Assembly: GCF_007748035.1 (NCBI RefSeq)
Contig: NZ_CP036278.1
Location: 558,001 to 622,000 of the forward strand
Length of the DNA: 64,000 nucleotides
Origin: Aeoliella mucimassa
GTDB taxonomy: Bacteria; Planctomycetota; Planctomycetia; Pirellulales; Lacipirellulaceae
Reading direction: 5' to 3'
Below are positions 27,197 through 34,798 of the stretch, one piece after another. Below the pieces are notes generated by a model, which was given only the letters and a program-made list of their open reading frames with translations, had not been told where the DNA came from and did not search any database. The stretch's first letter is position 1, and each line of letters starts with the position of its first letter. The translations under genes and the position numbers were made by a program.

Positions 27197-28330
27197 ATGT
27201 TCCGACCGATTTCGTTCTCGCTACTGCTGTGCCTGGTGAGTTTGCTCACGACGGACTCGACGCATAGCGAGTGCATTCAACTCCCCAACGGCACCTGGCA
27301 GTGCTTGCCGACGGCTCCGGTGCAACCACGTGAGCCGCCGGCGCAGCCCGCTGCGATGGACGTGCAGGTGGAGTGTCCCACTGCCCGCGGAAGCGGCACC
27401 GCGGTCGCGCTCGACCATAGCGGGGGAACGCTGGTGGTTACCAACCATCACGTGATCGTGGGTCAGTCGCAAGTGGTGCTGCACAACGGGGCAGGGCGGA
27501 CCTGCACGGCCGAGGTGGCCGCGATCGACGAGCAGAACGACCTGGCGCTGCTACTAGTGGCCGAGCGATGGCCTCGCGCAATATTGGGGAGCGAAACGTT
27601 GATCGGCACCCCAGTGCAGTTTCGTGCGTTCGACGCCGGCGTGACTTTTCGCAAGTACCTTGGCCACGTGCGAAGCGAGTACTACAGCGGCGATGGAGGT
27701 CGCGGCTATTTCGCCACCGGCAACAGCGTGCCTGGCAACTCAGGCGGCGGGGTCTACTACAACGGTCAACTGGTGGGAGTCGTGTGGGGCAACCCCGATG
27801 GCGGTACCGCCTTCGTCCCCGTGACTTGCGTGCGGGCGTTGATCGACCGCGTGCAGAACCGCGCGATCCCTGCACCTGCGTTTCCCAAGAACCAGCCGCT
27901 CGCACCCCGCATGGATCCCGGGCCGACCGACCGTTCCCCGGCCACGACTCCTGCGACGGATACTCCTTCTCCAGTCGCTCCGCAGAGGATTTGCGAAAGC
28001 TGCGACTGCGACGAGCGATGGGAGCAACTGCAGCAGCAACTCGACCGACTCGAGCAGCGGCAACTTCCACAGCCGCAGCAGTCGCCGGCTAGTGAGTTGC
28101 CCGCACGGGAGTTGCCTACACGAGAACAGCCAGAGGAGCGAACGTCGCTACTAACCGAGATTCCCTGGCTGCAAATCATCGCAGCTGGGATGGGCGTCAC
28201 CAGTCCCATCGGCTTGGCGATGGTCGGCCTCGGCTGGATGCTGCGACTCAAGCGATCGCACGAAGTGCGCGGTGCCGGAGGTCCGCGCGACGACGACTTT
28301 CCCCGCGACCAGCCCCACGCTTCCCAGTAA
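27197..28330 (+). CDS. trypsin-like serine protease with C-terminal membrane anchor
   Basis: The 377-residue product has a signal peptide (about 1-24), a cysteine pair, and an S1 protease domain: 'VVTNHHVIV' (His85), 'NDLALL' (Asp115) and 'GNSVPGNSGGGV' (Ser182), so the triad is complete. A proline-rich linker, a short 'CESCDCDERW' motif, a Q/L-rich coiled coil (about 270-300) and a transmembrane helix near 325-347 follow. It would be exported and anchored, with the protease outside. Its place in a phage-head module is odd: it might process virion or surface proteins, or be cargo. Confidence 0.85.
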   Translation: MFRPISFSLLLCLVSLLTTDSTHSECIQLPNGTWQCLPTAPVQPREPPAQPAAMDVQVECPTARGSGTAVALDHSGGTLVVTNHHVIVGQSQVVLHNGAGRTCTAEVAAIDEQNDLALLLVAERWPRAILGSETLIGTPVQFRAFDAGVTFRKYLGHVRSEYYSGDGGRGYFATGNSVPGNSGGGVYYNGQLVGVVWGNPDGGTAFVPVTCVRALIDRVQNRAIPAPAFPKNQPLAPRMDPGPTDRSPATTPATDTPSPVAPQRICESCDCDERWEQLQQQLDRLEQRQLPQPQQSPASELPARELPTREQPEERTSLLTEIPWLQIIAAGMGVTSPIGLAMVGLGWMLRLKRSHEVRGAGGPRDDDFPRDQPHASQ

Positions 28331-28634
28331 CGACACGCCAGAGAGCGCCGAGCCGAGCGAGTCGCAACATCGCTACGCCTGGCACACGCGCGAGCAGCGG
28401 GCGGTGCCGATTGCCATCGAGCAGCCGCCAGCCAAAACCGAAGTAATCGAGACCAATCGCTACGTTCCGTACGAGACCAATCATTTTCAACACGCCTACA
28501 CCTGGGCGGCCGAGCAGGTCGCCCGCAAATTGCCGGCCGCGGTCGAAACGCTCCGCATGCTCGACAGCCTGATTCGTCAGCAAGTCAACGCCCAGCGTTC
28601 CGACAAGTCGTCGGAAGTGTCCAACGAATGCTAA
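28272..28634 (+). CDS. small hypothetical protein of the phage module
   Basis: A frame of 120 residues starts at GTG 28272 inside the end of the protease gene, a 59-bp overlap. The N-terminal third is proline/serine/threonine-rich; the C-terminal half is helical ('FQHAYTWAAEQVARKLPAAVETLRMLDSLI'-like, residues about 72-100). An internal GTG or other start would shorten the overlap. The reading continues the gene order and strand of the block. The family is not recognised. Confidence 0.5.
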   Translation: MPEVRATTTFPATSPTLPSNDTPESAEPSESQHRYAWHTREQRAVPIAIEQPPAKTEVIETNRYVPYETNHFQHAYTWAAEQVARKLPAAVETLRMLDSLIRQQVNAQRSDKSSEVSNEC

Positions 28635-28668
28635 CTGTTTTGTTTCCTTAAACCCTTTGAGAACTCTG

Positions 28669-29523
28669 ATGCCCATTACCAACACCGATGCGATTCTTCA
28701 CTACAACGTAGGTGTCTTCGGACAGGCCGGCTACGCAGTGCCGAACTGGTCGAACGACGTCGGCAGCTTGAACCCCACGATCGTCGATTGGGTGCAGCTG
28801 GTCGGCCGCAACCTGTTTCACATCATGCACCACGAGGACGTCGATCTGCGGATTCCCCCTTCGCGCAATACGCTCGAACGCATCCACAAACTCTACCTGC
28901 GAGCGGCGAACATCCTGGCTGGTCGGGCGGTGCCGCCTGGCGAGCGAAACATGGAAGTCAGCCACGTGCGGCCCGCGGGCGAGGTGTTTCGCGTTTATCC
29001 GGTGCCGTATTTCAAGGTGCGTAATTCGTTTCTCAAGCGATGGGCCGAGCTAGTGCTGCTGTCGCTCTCCGAGGCGATGCAGCACACCGAGAATCGCAAA
29101 GAGATGGAAGTAAGCACCGCGTTCGCTGGCATGGTCGGGCAGTACTTGCGACGCGTTTACGCGAACATGGCGATCGAGCTGTTCGGCAAGACCCGTACCG
29201 AGGCCATGGCCGACGGGTTCATCCTGACCGAAGCCGATTTCGCTGCTTACAACCCTGCGTCGTTCTTCACGTCGACCGAAATGGTCGATACGGTCCCGCG
29301 GCTCGATTACGTGATGACCGAAGACCGACTCGAGCTACTGGCCGAGGGCATTCTGGTTACCGAGTTGCCCGCCGACATCGGACCATGGCCCACGAATCTG
29401 TCGAACTTCTACTCCACCTTGCGATCTGGCAGCAGCGCTGCGAGTGGGTCGACCACCACTGGTGCGACGAGCCAATCGACCACGGTCACCGGCCCGGTAA
29501 TTCCCGCGGCCCCCGCACCGTAG
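28669..29523 (+). CDS. phage-module hypothetical protein
   Basis: The 284-residue protein is mainly alpha-helical with conserved-looking stretches 'NWSNDVGSLNPTIVDWVQLVGRNLFHIMHH' (about 22-51, split motif), 'FKVRNSFLKRWAELVLLSLSEAMQHTENRKEME' and a threonine/serine-rich tail (about 245-284). No signal peptide or membrane segment is present. Length and position, after the protease and before a small membrane protein, suggest a structural or assembly component, but no family was recognised. ATG 28669 is chosen over TTG 28657. Confidence 0.65.
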   Translation: MPITNTDAILHYNVGVFGQAGYAVPNWSNDVGSLNPTIVDWVQLVGRNLFHIMHHEDVDLRIPPSRNTLERIHKLYLRAANILAGRAVPPGERNMEVSHVRPAGEVFRVYPVPYFKVRNSFLKRWAELVLLSLSEAMQHTENRKEMEVSTAFAGMVGQYLRRVYANMAIELFGKTRTEAMADGFILTEADFAAYNPASFFTSTEMVDTVPRLDYVMTEDRLELLAEGILVTELPADIGPWPTNLSNFYSTLRSGSSAASGSTTTGATSQSTTVTGPVIPAAPAP

Positions 29524-29637
29524 CGACTCGCGCGAGGCTGAACTGGCAAGCTACGCCTTGTCGTAACACCAACCACCACCAATCACCAACTCATGCTGGC
29601 GAGGCGTAGCTCGTCGGCCTGTTTTCAAAGGACTGCC

Positions 29638-29919
29638 ATGACCAAAACGCAAATCGCGAGCAACTCCATCGACAAGGTGGAGCAAAGCGTGCAAGCCATG
29701 TTCTTTCGCTGGGGCGCCCTCGGCGGCGTCGCCCTGTTGTTGGGCTTCGTGATCGAAGGCATCGTGCTCACCGCGCAGGTGCAGGGACTCGACCCCCGCA
29801 TGCGAGTGGTCGAGTCGCGACTCGAACGCAACTGCCAACTGTTCGACCGCTTGGACAGCAAAGTCGACGAAATCCGCAACGACGTCACCCGACTCTCCAC
29901 GCTGAACGACGAGCGATAA
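29638..29919 (+). CDS. small single-pass membrane protein, holin-like
   Basis: The 93-residue product has one hydrophobic helix (about 27-48, 'LGGVALLLGFVIEGIVLTAQV') and a C-terminal heptad-like helix ('VVESRLERNCQLFDRLDSKVDEIRNDV'-like). Small membrane plus coiled-coil proteins in phage blocks are often holins or spanin-like, but nothing here proves lysis. ATG 29638 begins 'MTKTQIASN'. Confidence 0.55.
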   Translation: MTKTQIASNSIDKVEQSVQAMFFRWGALGGVALLLGFVIEGIVLTAQVQGLDPRMRVVESRLERNCQLFDRLDSKVDEIRNDVTRLSTLNDER

Positions 29920-29929
29920 CGGCCATCAA

Positions 29930-30038
29930 TCTTCCCCTCTCTCGCTCGCGGGGAGGCCGTATTTATTTTCCCTCCCCCTTGCGGGGAGGCCATCTCTCTT
30001 TCCCCTCCCCCTGGCGGGGAGGGGCTAGGGGAGGGGGG
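29930..30038. repeat. GC-rich GGGGAGGGG repeat, copy B1 (compound)
   Basis: Several partial units of the type CCCCTCCCCC(T)TGGCGGGGAGGGGCTAGGGG follow each other, each a hairpin of C-run and G-run arms. The same unit recurs at 30829, 31501, 34539 and 37528, always in this phage block and usually just before an A repeat. Confidence 0.85.
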
Positions 30039-30070
30039 AACCCACGCTCCGCTCCATCATCCCCGACCAA

Positions 30071-30190
30071 CCTCGTACCCACGCTCCGCGTGGGCACACA
30101 CGACAGACCGCTCTGCGGTCACAGTACCAGCAACACACATGGCCGCGGAGCGGCCGCCTAGGCGTTCCCACGCAGAGCGTGGGAACGAGG
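30071..30190. repeat. palindromic interspersed repeat, copy A1
   Basis: The element begins CCTCGTACCCACGCTCCGCG and ends with the near reverse complement (GCGTGGGAACGAGG). Between the arms are two more hairpins (GACCGCTCTGCGGTC and GGCCGCGGAGCGGCC). It resembles REP/BIME-type or MITE-like repeats that are widespread in planctomycete genomes. Copies in this window differ by a few bases. Confidence 0.9.
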
Positions 30191-30251
30191 TTTATTCATT
30201 CATTCATTCAACTCCCAACCCCCAACATCAAACTCCCAACTAATTTCCCCC

Positions 30252-30803
30252 ATGCACATTATCGATCGAGTCAAAGAGCTGCGGCGCGTGCCGGCCAGCG
30301 AGTTAAAACCGAACCCGCGGAACTGGCGGATTCATCCTGCTCAGCAGCAAGACGCATTGCGCGGCGTGCTGGCCGATGTTGGTTTTGCCGACGCGGTTGT
30401 CGCCCGCGAACTACCCGATGGCACCTTGGAACTAGTCGACGGCCACCTGCGTGCCGAGACGATGGGCGACGCTCTGGTGCCAGTGCTGGTGGTCGACCTC
30501 GACGATCAGCAAGCGACCAAAGTGCTGCTGACGCACGACGCTTTGGCCGAGATGGCAACGGTCGATCGCACGAACTTCACCAGCCTGATGGGCGACGTGA
30601 CCTTCGAACACGATTCGGTGATCGCAATGCTCGAGAAGCTCGAAGCGGAGACCCCCAGCCCAACGACCGAAGACCACCGCCCCGAAGTCGAGATCCCCGA
30701 GCTGTATCAAGTGGTCGCCGAGTGCGAGAACGAACTCGAACAACAGTCGCTCTACGAACGCCTACGCGACGAAGGCTACAAGTGCCGCGTCCTGTCGTTG
30801 TAA
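30252..30803 (+). CDS. ParB N-terminal domain protein (phage type)
   Basis: The 183-residue protein has the ParB/Srx nucleotide-binding fold: 'VPASELKPNPRNWRIHPAQQQ', then 'VGFADAVVARELPDGTLELVDGHLRAE' with the GH(L)R-type motif. A helical C-terminal part follows. Phage and integrative-element relatives are usually found just before terminase genes and may bind or nick DNA; the exact role is unknown. It sits between two repeat clusters. Confidence 0.85.
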   Translation: MHIIDRVKELRRVPASELKPNPRNWRIHPAQQQDALRGVLADVGFADAVVARELPDGTLELVDGHLRAETMGDALVPVLVVDLDDQQATKVLLTHDALAEMATVDRTNFTSLMGDVTFEHDSVIAMLEKLEAETPSPTTEDHRPEVEIPELYQVVAECENELEQQSLYERLRDEGYKCRVLSL

Positions 30804-30828
30804 ACGATATGCCTTTACTCGTTTATTT

Positions 30829-30866
30829 CCCCTCCCCCTTGCGGGGAGGGGCGAGGGGAGGGGGGC
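30829..30866. repeat. GC-rich GGGGAGGGG repeat, copy B2
   Basis: Unit CCCCTCCCCCTTGCGGGGAGG continuing into GGCGAGGGGAGGGGGG, a hairpin-forming element like the others in this block. It is linked to repeat A2 by 'AACCCACGC...' spacer sequence shared with the other B-A pairs. Confidence 0.85.
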
Positions 30867-30895
30867 GAACCCACGCAGCGCTCCACCATCTCCAA

Positions 30896-31022
30896 CCTCG
30901 TACCCACGCTCCGCGTGGGCACAAACGAAAGACCGCTCTGCGGTCATTGCACCAGCCATAGGCAACACACATGGCCGCGGAGCGGCCGCCTAGGCGTTCC
31001 CACGCGGAGCGTGGGAACGAGG
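30896..31022. repeat. palindromic interspersed repeat, copy A2
   Basis: Same four-hairpin structure as copy A1, with CCTCGT and ACGAGG outer ends. A run of CCAACC(C/T)CC-type short repeats (31037-31081) follows it up to the next gene. Confidence 0.9.
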
Positions 31023-31083
31023 TTTATTCGTTCAACCCCCAACCCCCAACCCCCAACCTCCAACCTCCAACCTCCAACTCCCC

Positions 31084-32298
31084 ATGCATATCTCCCTTTC
31101 CTGTCCAGTGCACGAGTCGTTTCGCGTGCAGCAACTGGCCGGCATGTTCGACGTGCCGTTGGCCGAGCGATTGACCGAGTCGTTCGAAGTCGAACTGCCC
31201 GGCGACGACGAGCCCTGGCAAGTCGGGCTGATCGTCGGCCCCAGCGGCAGCGGCAAAACGAGCGTCGCCCGCCGTGCGTTTGGCGACTCGTTCTACACCG
31301 AGCGGCCCTGGCCGACCGACCGGGCGGTGATCGACGGCTTCGGCGACCTGTCGGTCCGCCAGACTACCGAGCTGCTAACAGCGGTCGGGCTTAGCTCGCC
31401 GCCGTCGTGGATTAAACCGTATCAGGTGCTCTCCAACGGCGAACGCTTCCGCTGCGACCTGGCCCGAAGCCTCGCGTCCACGAGTCACACGAACGATCGA
31501 GGGGAGGCCAAACCAATTTCCTCTGCGACGCGCGGGGAGGCCGTATCTCTTTCCCCTCCCCCTGGCGGGGAGGGGCGAGGGGAGGGGGGCAAACCACCGA
31601 GAAAAATCGTCGCCTTCGACGAGTTCACCAGCGTGGTCGATCGCAACGTGGCCAAGGTCTGCTCGGCCGCGGTCGCTCGGGCGGTGCGTCAACAGCGGGT
31701 CGCGTGTCGATTCGTCGCGGTCACTTGTCACTACGACGTGGCCGAGTGGCTCGAGGCCGATTGGGTGCTCGACATGGCGAGTCGCACGCTCACGCGGAGG
31801 TGTCTTCGGCGACCCCCCGTCGAGTTACAAGTACACCGCACCGACGCTCGTGCGTGGCCGCTGTTTGCGCGCCATCACTATCTAAGTGGTTCGCTCGCTC
31901 CGCAAAGCGAGTGCTACCTGACCACCTGGCAAGGCGAGCCGGTGAACTTCTGCGCTACGATTCCGGTGATCGGTTATCGCGGCCGTCGACGCTTCACCCG
32001 CATCGTCACGCTGCCCGACTACCAAGGCATCGGCATCGGCATGCGAAGCGTCGCCGCGGTGGCCGAGTTGCATCGCCAGCGCGGGCATCGCGTGAGTGTC
32101 ACCAGCAGCCACCCCGCACTTATCGGGCATTGCCGGCGGTCGATGCGTTGGAAAGCAGTAAGCGTCAAGAAAGCTGGCCAGGCGAAACGCCACGGCAGCG
32201 GATTCAGCAACTATCGCAGCAGCACCGGGCGAGCGGTCGTGTCGTTCGCGTACCTCGGTGAGCCTTCCCCACTACAAATCCAACAGGAAATCGCATGA
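31084..32298 (+). CDS. ABC-type ATPase fused to a GNAT acetyltransferase domain (COG2401-like)
   Basis: The 404-residue protein has an ABC-like ATPase: Walker A 'GPSGSGKTS' (52-60), signature-like 'LSNGERFR' (116-123) and Walker B 'IVAFDEFTS' (175-183). A GNAT-like domain follows (about 250-390, 'LPDYQGIGIGMRSVAAVAEL'). This fusion is known as COG2401, often phage-borne; its function is unknown. Residues about 139-171 are encoded by a GGGGAGGGG repeat inserted in frame, between signature and Walker B. The gene overlaps the next by 4 bp. Confidence 0.82.
   Translation: MHISLSCPVHESFRVQQLAGMFDVPLAERLTESFEVELPGDDEPWQVGLIVGPSGSGKTSVARRAFGDSFYTERPWPTDRAVIDGFGDLSVRQTTELLTAVGLSSPPSWIKPYQVLSNGERFRCDLARSLASTSHTNDRGEAKPISSATRGEAVSLSPPPGGEGRGEGGKPPRKIVAFDEFTSVVDRNVAKVCSAAVARAVRQQRVACRFVAVTCHYDVAEWLEADWVLDMASRTLTRRCLRRPPVELQVHRTDARAWPLFARHHYLSGSLAPQSECYLTTWQGEPVNFCATIPVIGYRGRRRFTRIVTLPDYQGIGIGMRSVAAVAELHRQRGHRVSVTSSHPALIGHCRRSMRWKAVSVKKAGQAKRHGSGFSNYRSSTGRAVVSFAYLGEPSPLQIQQEIA
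31501..31590. repeat. GC-rich GGGGAGGGG repeat, copy B3, inside a coding region
   Basis: About 90 bp of the same repeat (two partial units) lies in frame in the ATPase-GNAT gene and encodes a glycine/glutamate/proline-rich stretch ('SPPPGGEGRGEGGK'). No stop or frameshift results. Confidence 0.9.
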
Positions 32299-32747
32299 AC
32301 GAATCGCAACAACAACATGTCGTCGGCACGCTGCAACTTGGTTGCCCGCTCGACACGGCCGTCGAACTGGCCGGCATCGAACAGCAGAGTCTTCAGGACG
32401 AGATGCTCGCGAACCCGGCGTTTGCTCGTCGCGTGCTGCAAGCGCGGGCGACGCCGGAGATTCGCCATATGGAGTCGATTCGCAAAGCGGCCGACGACGT
32501 GAAGAACTGGCGGGCGAGCGTGTGGTGGCTCGAGCGTGTGATGCCCGATCGCTATGGCCGCCGGGCTCCGAACACGGTGCCGGAGGCCGACTTCGAGAAG
32601 TTCGTCGCCGAGTTGATCGAACTGGTGAGCAGCGAAGTCCGCGACCATCGCGATCACGACCGGTTGGTCGCCCGCATCCGAGGACTCGAAGCCCGCAAGA
32701 AAGTGTCCGCTGCGGAAAGCGAACCGGAGACCGACGAAGCGTCGTAA
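32295..32747 (+). CDS. phage terminase small subunit (probable)
   Basis: The 150-residue protein starts in the stop of the ATPase gene (ATGA). It has a helix-turn-helix-like N-terminus ('GCPLDTAVELAGI', then 'EMLANPAFARRVLQA') and the stretch 'WRASVWWLERVMPDRYGRR', a pattern common in small proteins that precede terminase large subunits. It would recognise the packaging site. It lies 58 bp before the large subunit gene. The call rests mainly on position and this motif. Confidence 0.7.
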   Translation: MNESQQQHVVGTLQLGCPLDTAVELAGIEQQSLQDEMLANPAFARRVLQARATPEIRHMESIRKAADDVKNWRASVWWLERVMPDRYGRRAPNTVPEADFEKFVAELIELVSSEVRDHRDHDRLVARIRGLEARKKVSAAESEPETDEAS

Positions 32748-32805
32748 CCTGCTTCCGGTATCACAAGCGTCCCCTATTGCCAACATCCATGGAACTAACG
32801 AGCTG

Positions 32806-34371
32806 ATGATGAACAACTCCGAAGCCAAACGTACGACCCTGACGCACGCGACAACGCAGCGATGGTGGTCGCGGCTTGCCCGTGGTTTGGAAACCGCACT
32901 GCGGCGGCGAACTTCGGCCAGCGAGTCAGTCGACCTGCTGCATTGGGGCCGGCAGTACTTGCCCACGCACTTCGTAGCACCTCCGTCGGGCATGCATCGC
33001 TGGCTGGCGGGCGAGCTCAATACGCTTCATGCCCGCCGCGGTACGAAGCTCAACGTTATCGGCCCCCGCGGCGGGGCCAAGTCGACCATTGCCACGTTGG
33101 CCTATGTGTTACGCATGGCGTGCGAGGCGCGGGAGCCTTACGTTTGGATCGTCTCCGACACGCGCCAGCAGGCGCAGATTCATCTGGAGAACGTCAAGGC
33201 AGAACTATCGGGCAACCCGCGCCTCGCCGCTCGTTATCCGCTCGCTTGCCGGCCAGGTGGTCGCTGGCAAGCGGCCGCGGTGGAGTTGGCCAACGGGGTC
33301 GCGCTCGAAGCCTATGGCACCGGGCAACGCATTCGAGGCCGCCGCCGCAACGAGCATCGCCCCACGCTGATCGTCTGCGACGACATCCAAAACGACGGGC
33401 ACATGTCGAGCGGGCTGCAGCGGGCCAGCTCGCGCGATTGGTTCCATGGCACGCTGCTCAAGGCCGGCACGCCGAACACCAACGTGGTGAATCTGGCCAC
33501 GGCTTTGCATCGCGACGCGCTCGCCATGCAACTGCAAACCACGCCTGGTTGGCACTCGCGATTGTTTCGGGCGATCGAGCGCTGGCCGCGCCGCGATGAT
33601 CTGTGGCAACACTGGCAGCAGCTTTACGACAAAGCGACCGACCAGGCTGCCACCGACACTGCCCGCGAGTTTTACGAACGCCATCGCGAGCAAATGGAAG
33701 CAGGCGCCGAGCTGCTATGGCCGGAAGTCGAAGACCTTTACACGCTGATGACGATGCGGTGCGAGAGTGGTCGCACCGCGTTCGAACGCGAGAAGCAAGG
33801 CGCGCCGATCGACCCCGACGGCTGCGAATGGCCCGAGGAATATTTTGGTGAGCATCTGTGGTTCGACACCTGGCCCGACGACGTGCGGTTGCGAACCATC
33901 GCGCTCGATCCGAGCAAAGGAACCGATGCCCGCCGCGGCGATTACTCGGCCTACGCCATGTTGGCCATCGGCAGCGATGGCACGCTGTACGTCGAGGCCG
34001 ACCTTGCCCGTCGGGGCACGCCGCAGATGGTGACCGACGGAGTCGCGCTGTGCGAGCGGTTTCGCCCCGCGGTGTTCGGCGTCGAGGCCAACCAATGGCA
34101 AGAGCTGCTCGAAGCGGAGTTCGTCGCCGAGTTCCGCCGGCAAGGACGCTGGGACATCCAACCAGCGGCGATCACCAACACGACGAACAAGCAAGTCCGC
34201 ATCCGTCGACTCGGTCCCTATCTATCGCGGCGGCGACTGCGATTCAAACGCGACTCCCCCTCCACCCGGCTGCTCGTCGACCAACTCCGCGACTTCCCCG
34301 GCGGCACCCACGACGACGGCCCCGACGCCCTCGAAATGGCCCTGCGACTAGCGGAGGAATTATGGCGGTAG
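32806..34371 (+). CDS. phage terminase large subunit
   Basis: The 521-residue protein has an N-terminal packaging ATPase with Walker A 'GPRGGAKST' (86-94), 'WIVSDTRQQA' and Walker B 'TLIVCDDIQND' (187-197). The C-terminal RNase H-like nuclease has acidic residues in 'IALDPSKGTD' (near 368), 'GVEANQW' (near 427) and 'HDDGPDALEMAL' near the end. All motifs expected for an active motor-nuclease are present. It packages DNA into the head through the portal encoded next. Confidence 0.95.
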   Translation: MMNNSEAKRTTLTHATTQRWWSRLARGLETALRRRTSASESVDLLHWGRQYLPTHFVAPPSGMHRWLAGELNTLHARRGTKLNVIGPRGGAKSTIATLAYVLRMACEAREPYVWIVSDTRQQAQIHLENVKAELSGNPRLAARYPLACRPGGRWQAAAVELANGVALEAYGTGQRIRGRRRNEHRPTLIVCDDIQNDGHMSSGLQRASSRDWFHGTLLKAGTPNTNVVNLATALHRDALAMQLQTTPGWHSRLFRAIERWPRRDDLWQHWQQLYDKATDQAATDTAREFYERHREQMEAGAELLWPEVEDLYTLMTMRCESGRTAFEREKQGAPIDPDGCEWPEEYFGEHLWFDTWPDDVRLRTIALDPSKGTDARRGDYSAYAMLAIGSDGTLYVEADLARRGTPQMVTDGVALCERFRPAVFGVEANQWQELLEAEFVAEFRRQGRWDIQPAAITNTTNKQVRIRRLGPYLSRRRLRFKRDSPSTRLLVDQLRDFPGGTHDDGPDALEMALRLAEELWR

Positions 34372-34398
34372 AAATGTTATTTCACTCCCCAATAACAA

Positions 34399-34525
34399 CC
34401 TCGTACCCACGCTCCGCGTGGGCACAGACGAAAGACCGCTCTGCGGTCACAGAACCAGCCATATTCAACACACATGGCCGCGGAGCGGCCGCCTAGTCAT
34501 TCCCACGCGGAGCGTGGGAACGAGG
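34399..34525. repeat. palindromic interspersed repeat, copy A3
   Basis: Same structure as A1. It lies 27 bp after the terminase stop and is followed by B4 and A4, so this gap is an A-B-A cluster. Confidence 0.9.
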
Positions 34526-34538
34526 GAGTACTACTATT

Positions 34539-34577
34539 CCCCCTCCCCCTTGCGGGGAGGGGCTAGGGGAGGGGGGG
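34539..34577. repeat. GC-rich GGGGAGGGG repeat, copy B4
   Basis: Unit CCCCCTCCCCCTTGCGGGG with the GGGCTAGGGG arm, between A3 and A4. Confidence 0.85.
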
Positions 34578-34611
34578 CACGCAGTGCTTCACCACTACCA
34601 ACCACTACCAA

Positions 34612-34738
34612 CCTCGTACCCACGCTCCGCGTGGGCACACCCGCAAGACCGCTCTGCGGTCACAGAACCAGCCATATTCAACACACATGGCCGCGGAGCG
34701 GCCGCCATGGCATTCCCACGCGGAGCGTGGGAACGAGG
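34612..34738. repeat. palindromic interspersed repeat, copy A4
   Basis: Near-identical to A3; the only obvious change is GCCGCCATGGCATTCCC against GCCGCCTAGTCATTCCC in the third hairpin region. Confidence 0.9.
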
Positions 34739-34798
34739 GTGTGAGTCATTTCCTACAAGCAATCACAACCAACAATCACCCTATCCAAGGAGAGTCCT

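Noticed and set aside
30971-31256. Small open frames over the repeat and CCAACC-type runs
   Set aside because: They read through repeat DNA and give low-complexity products seen as artefacts in repeats of this kind.
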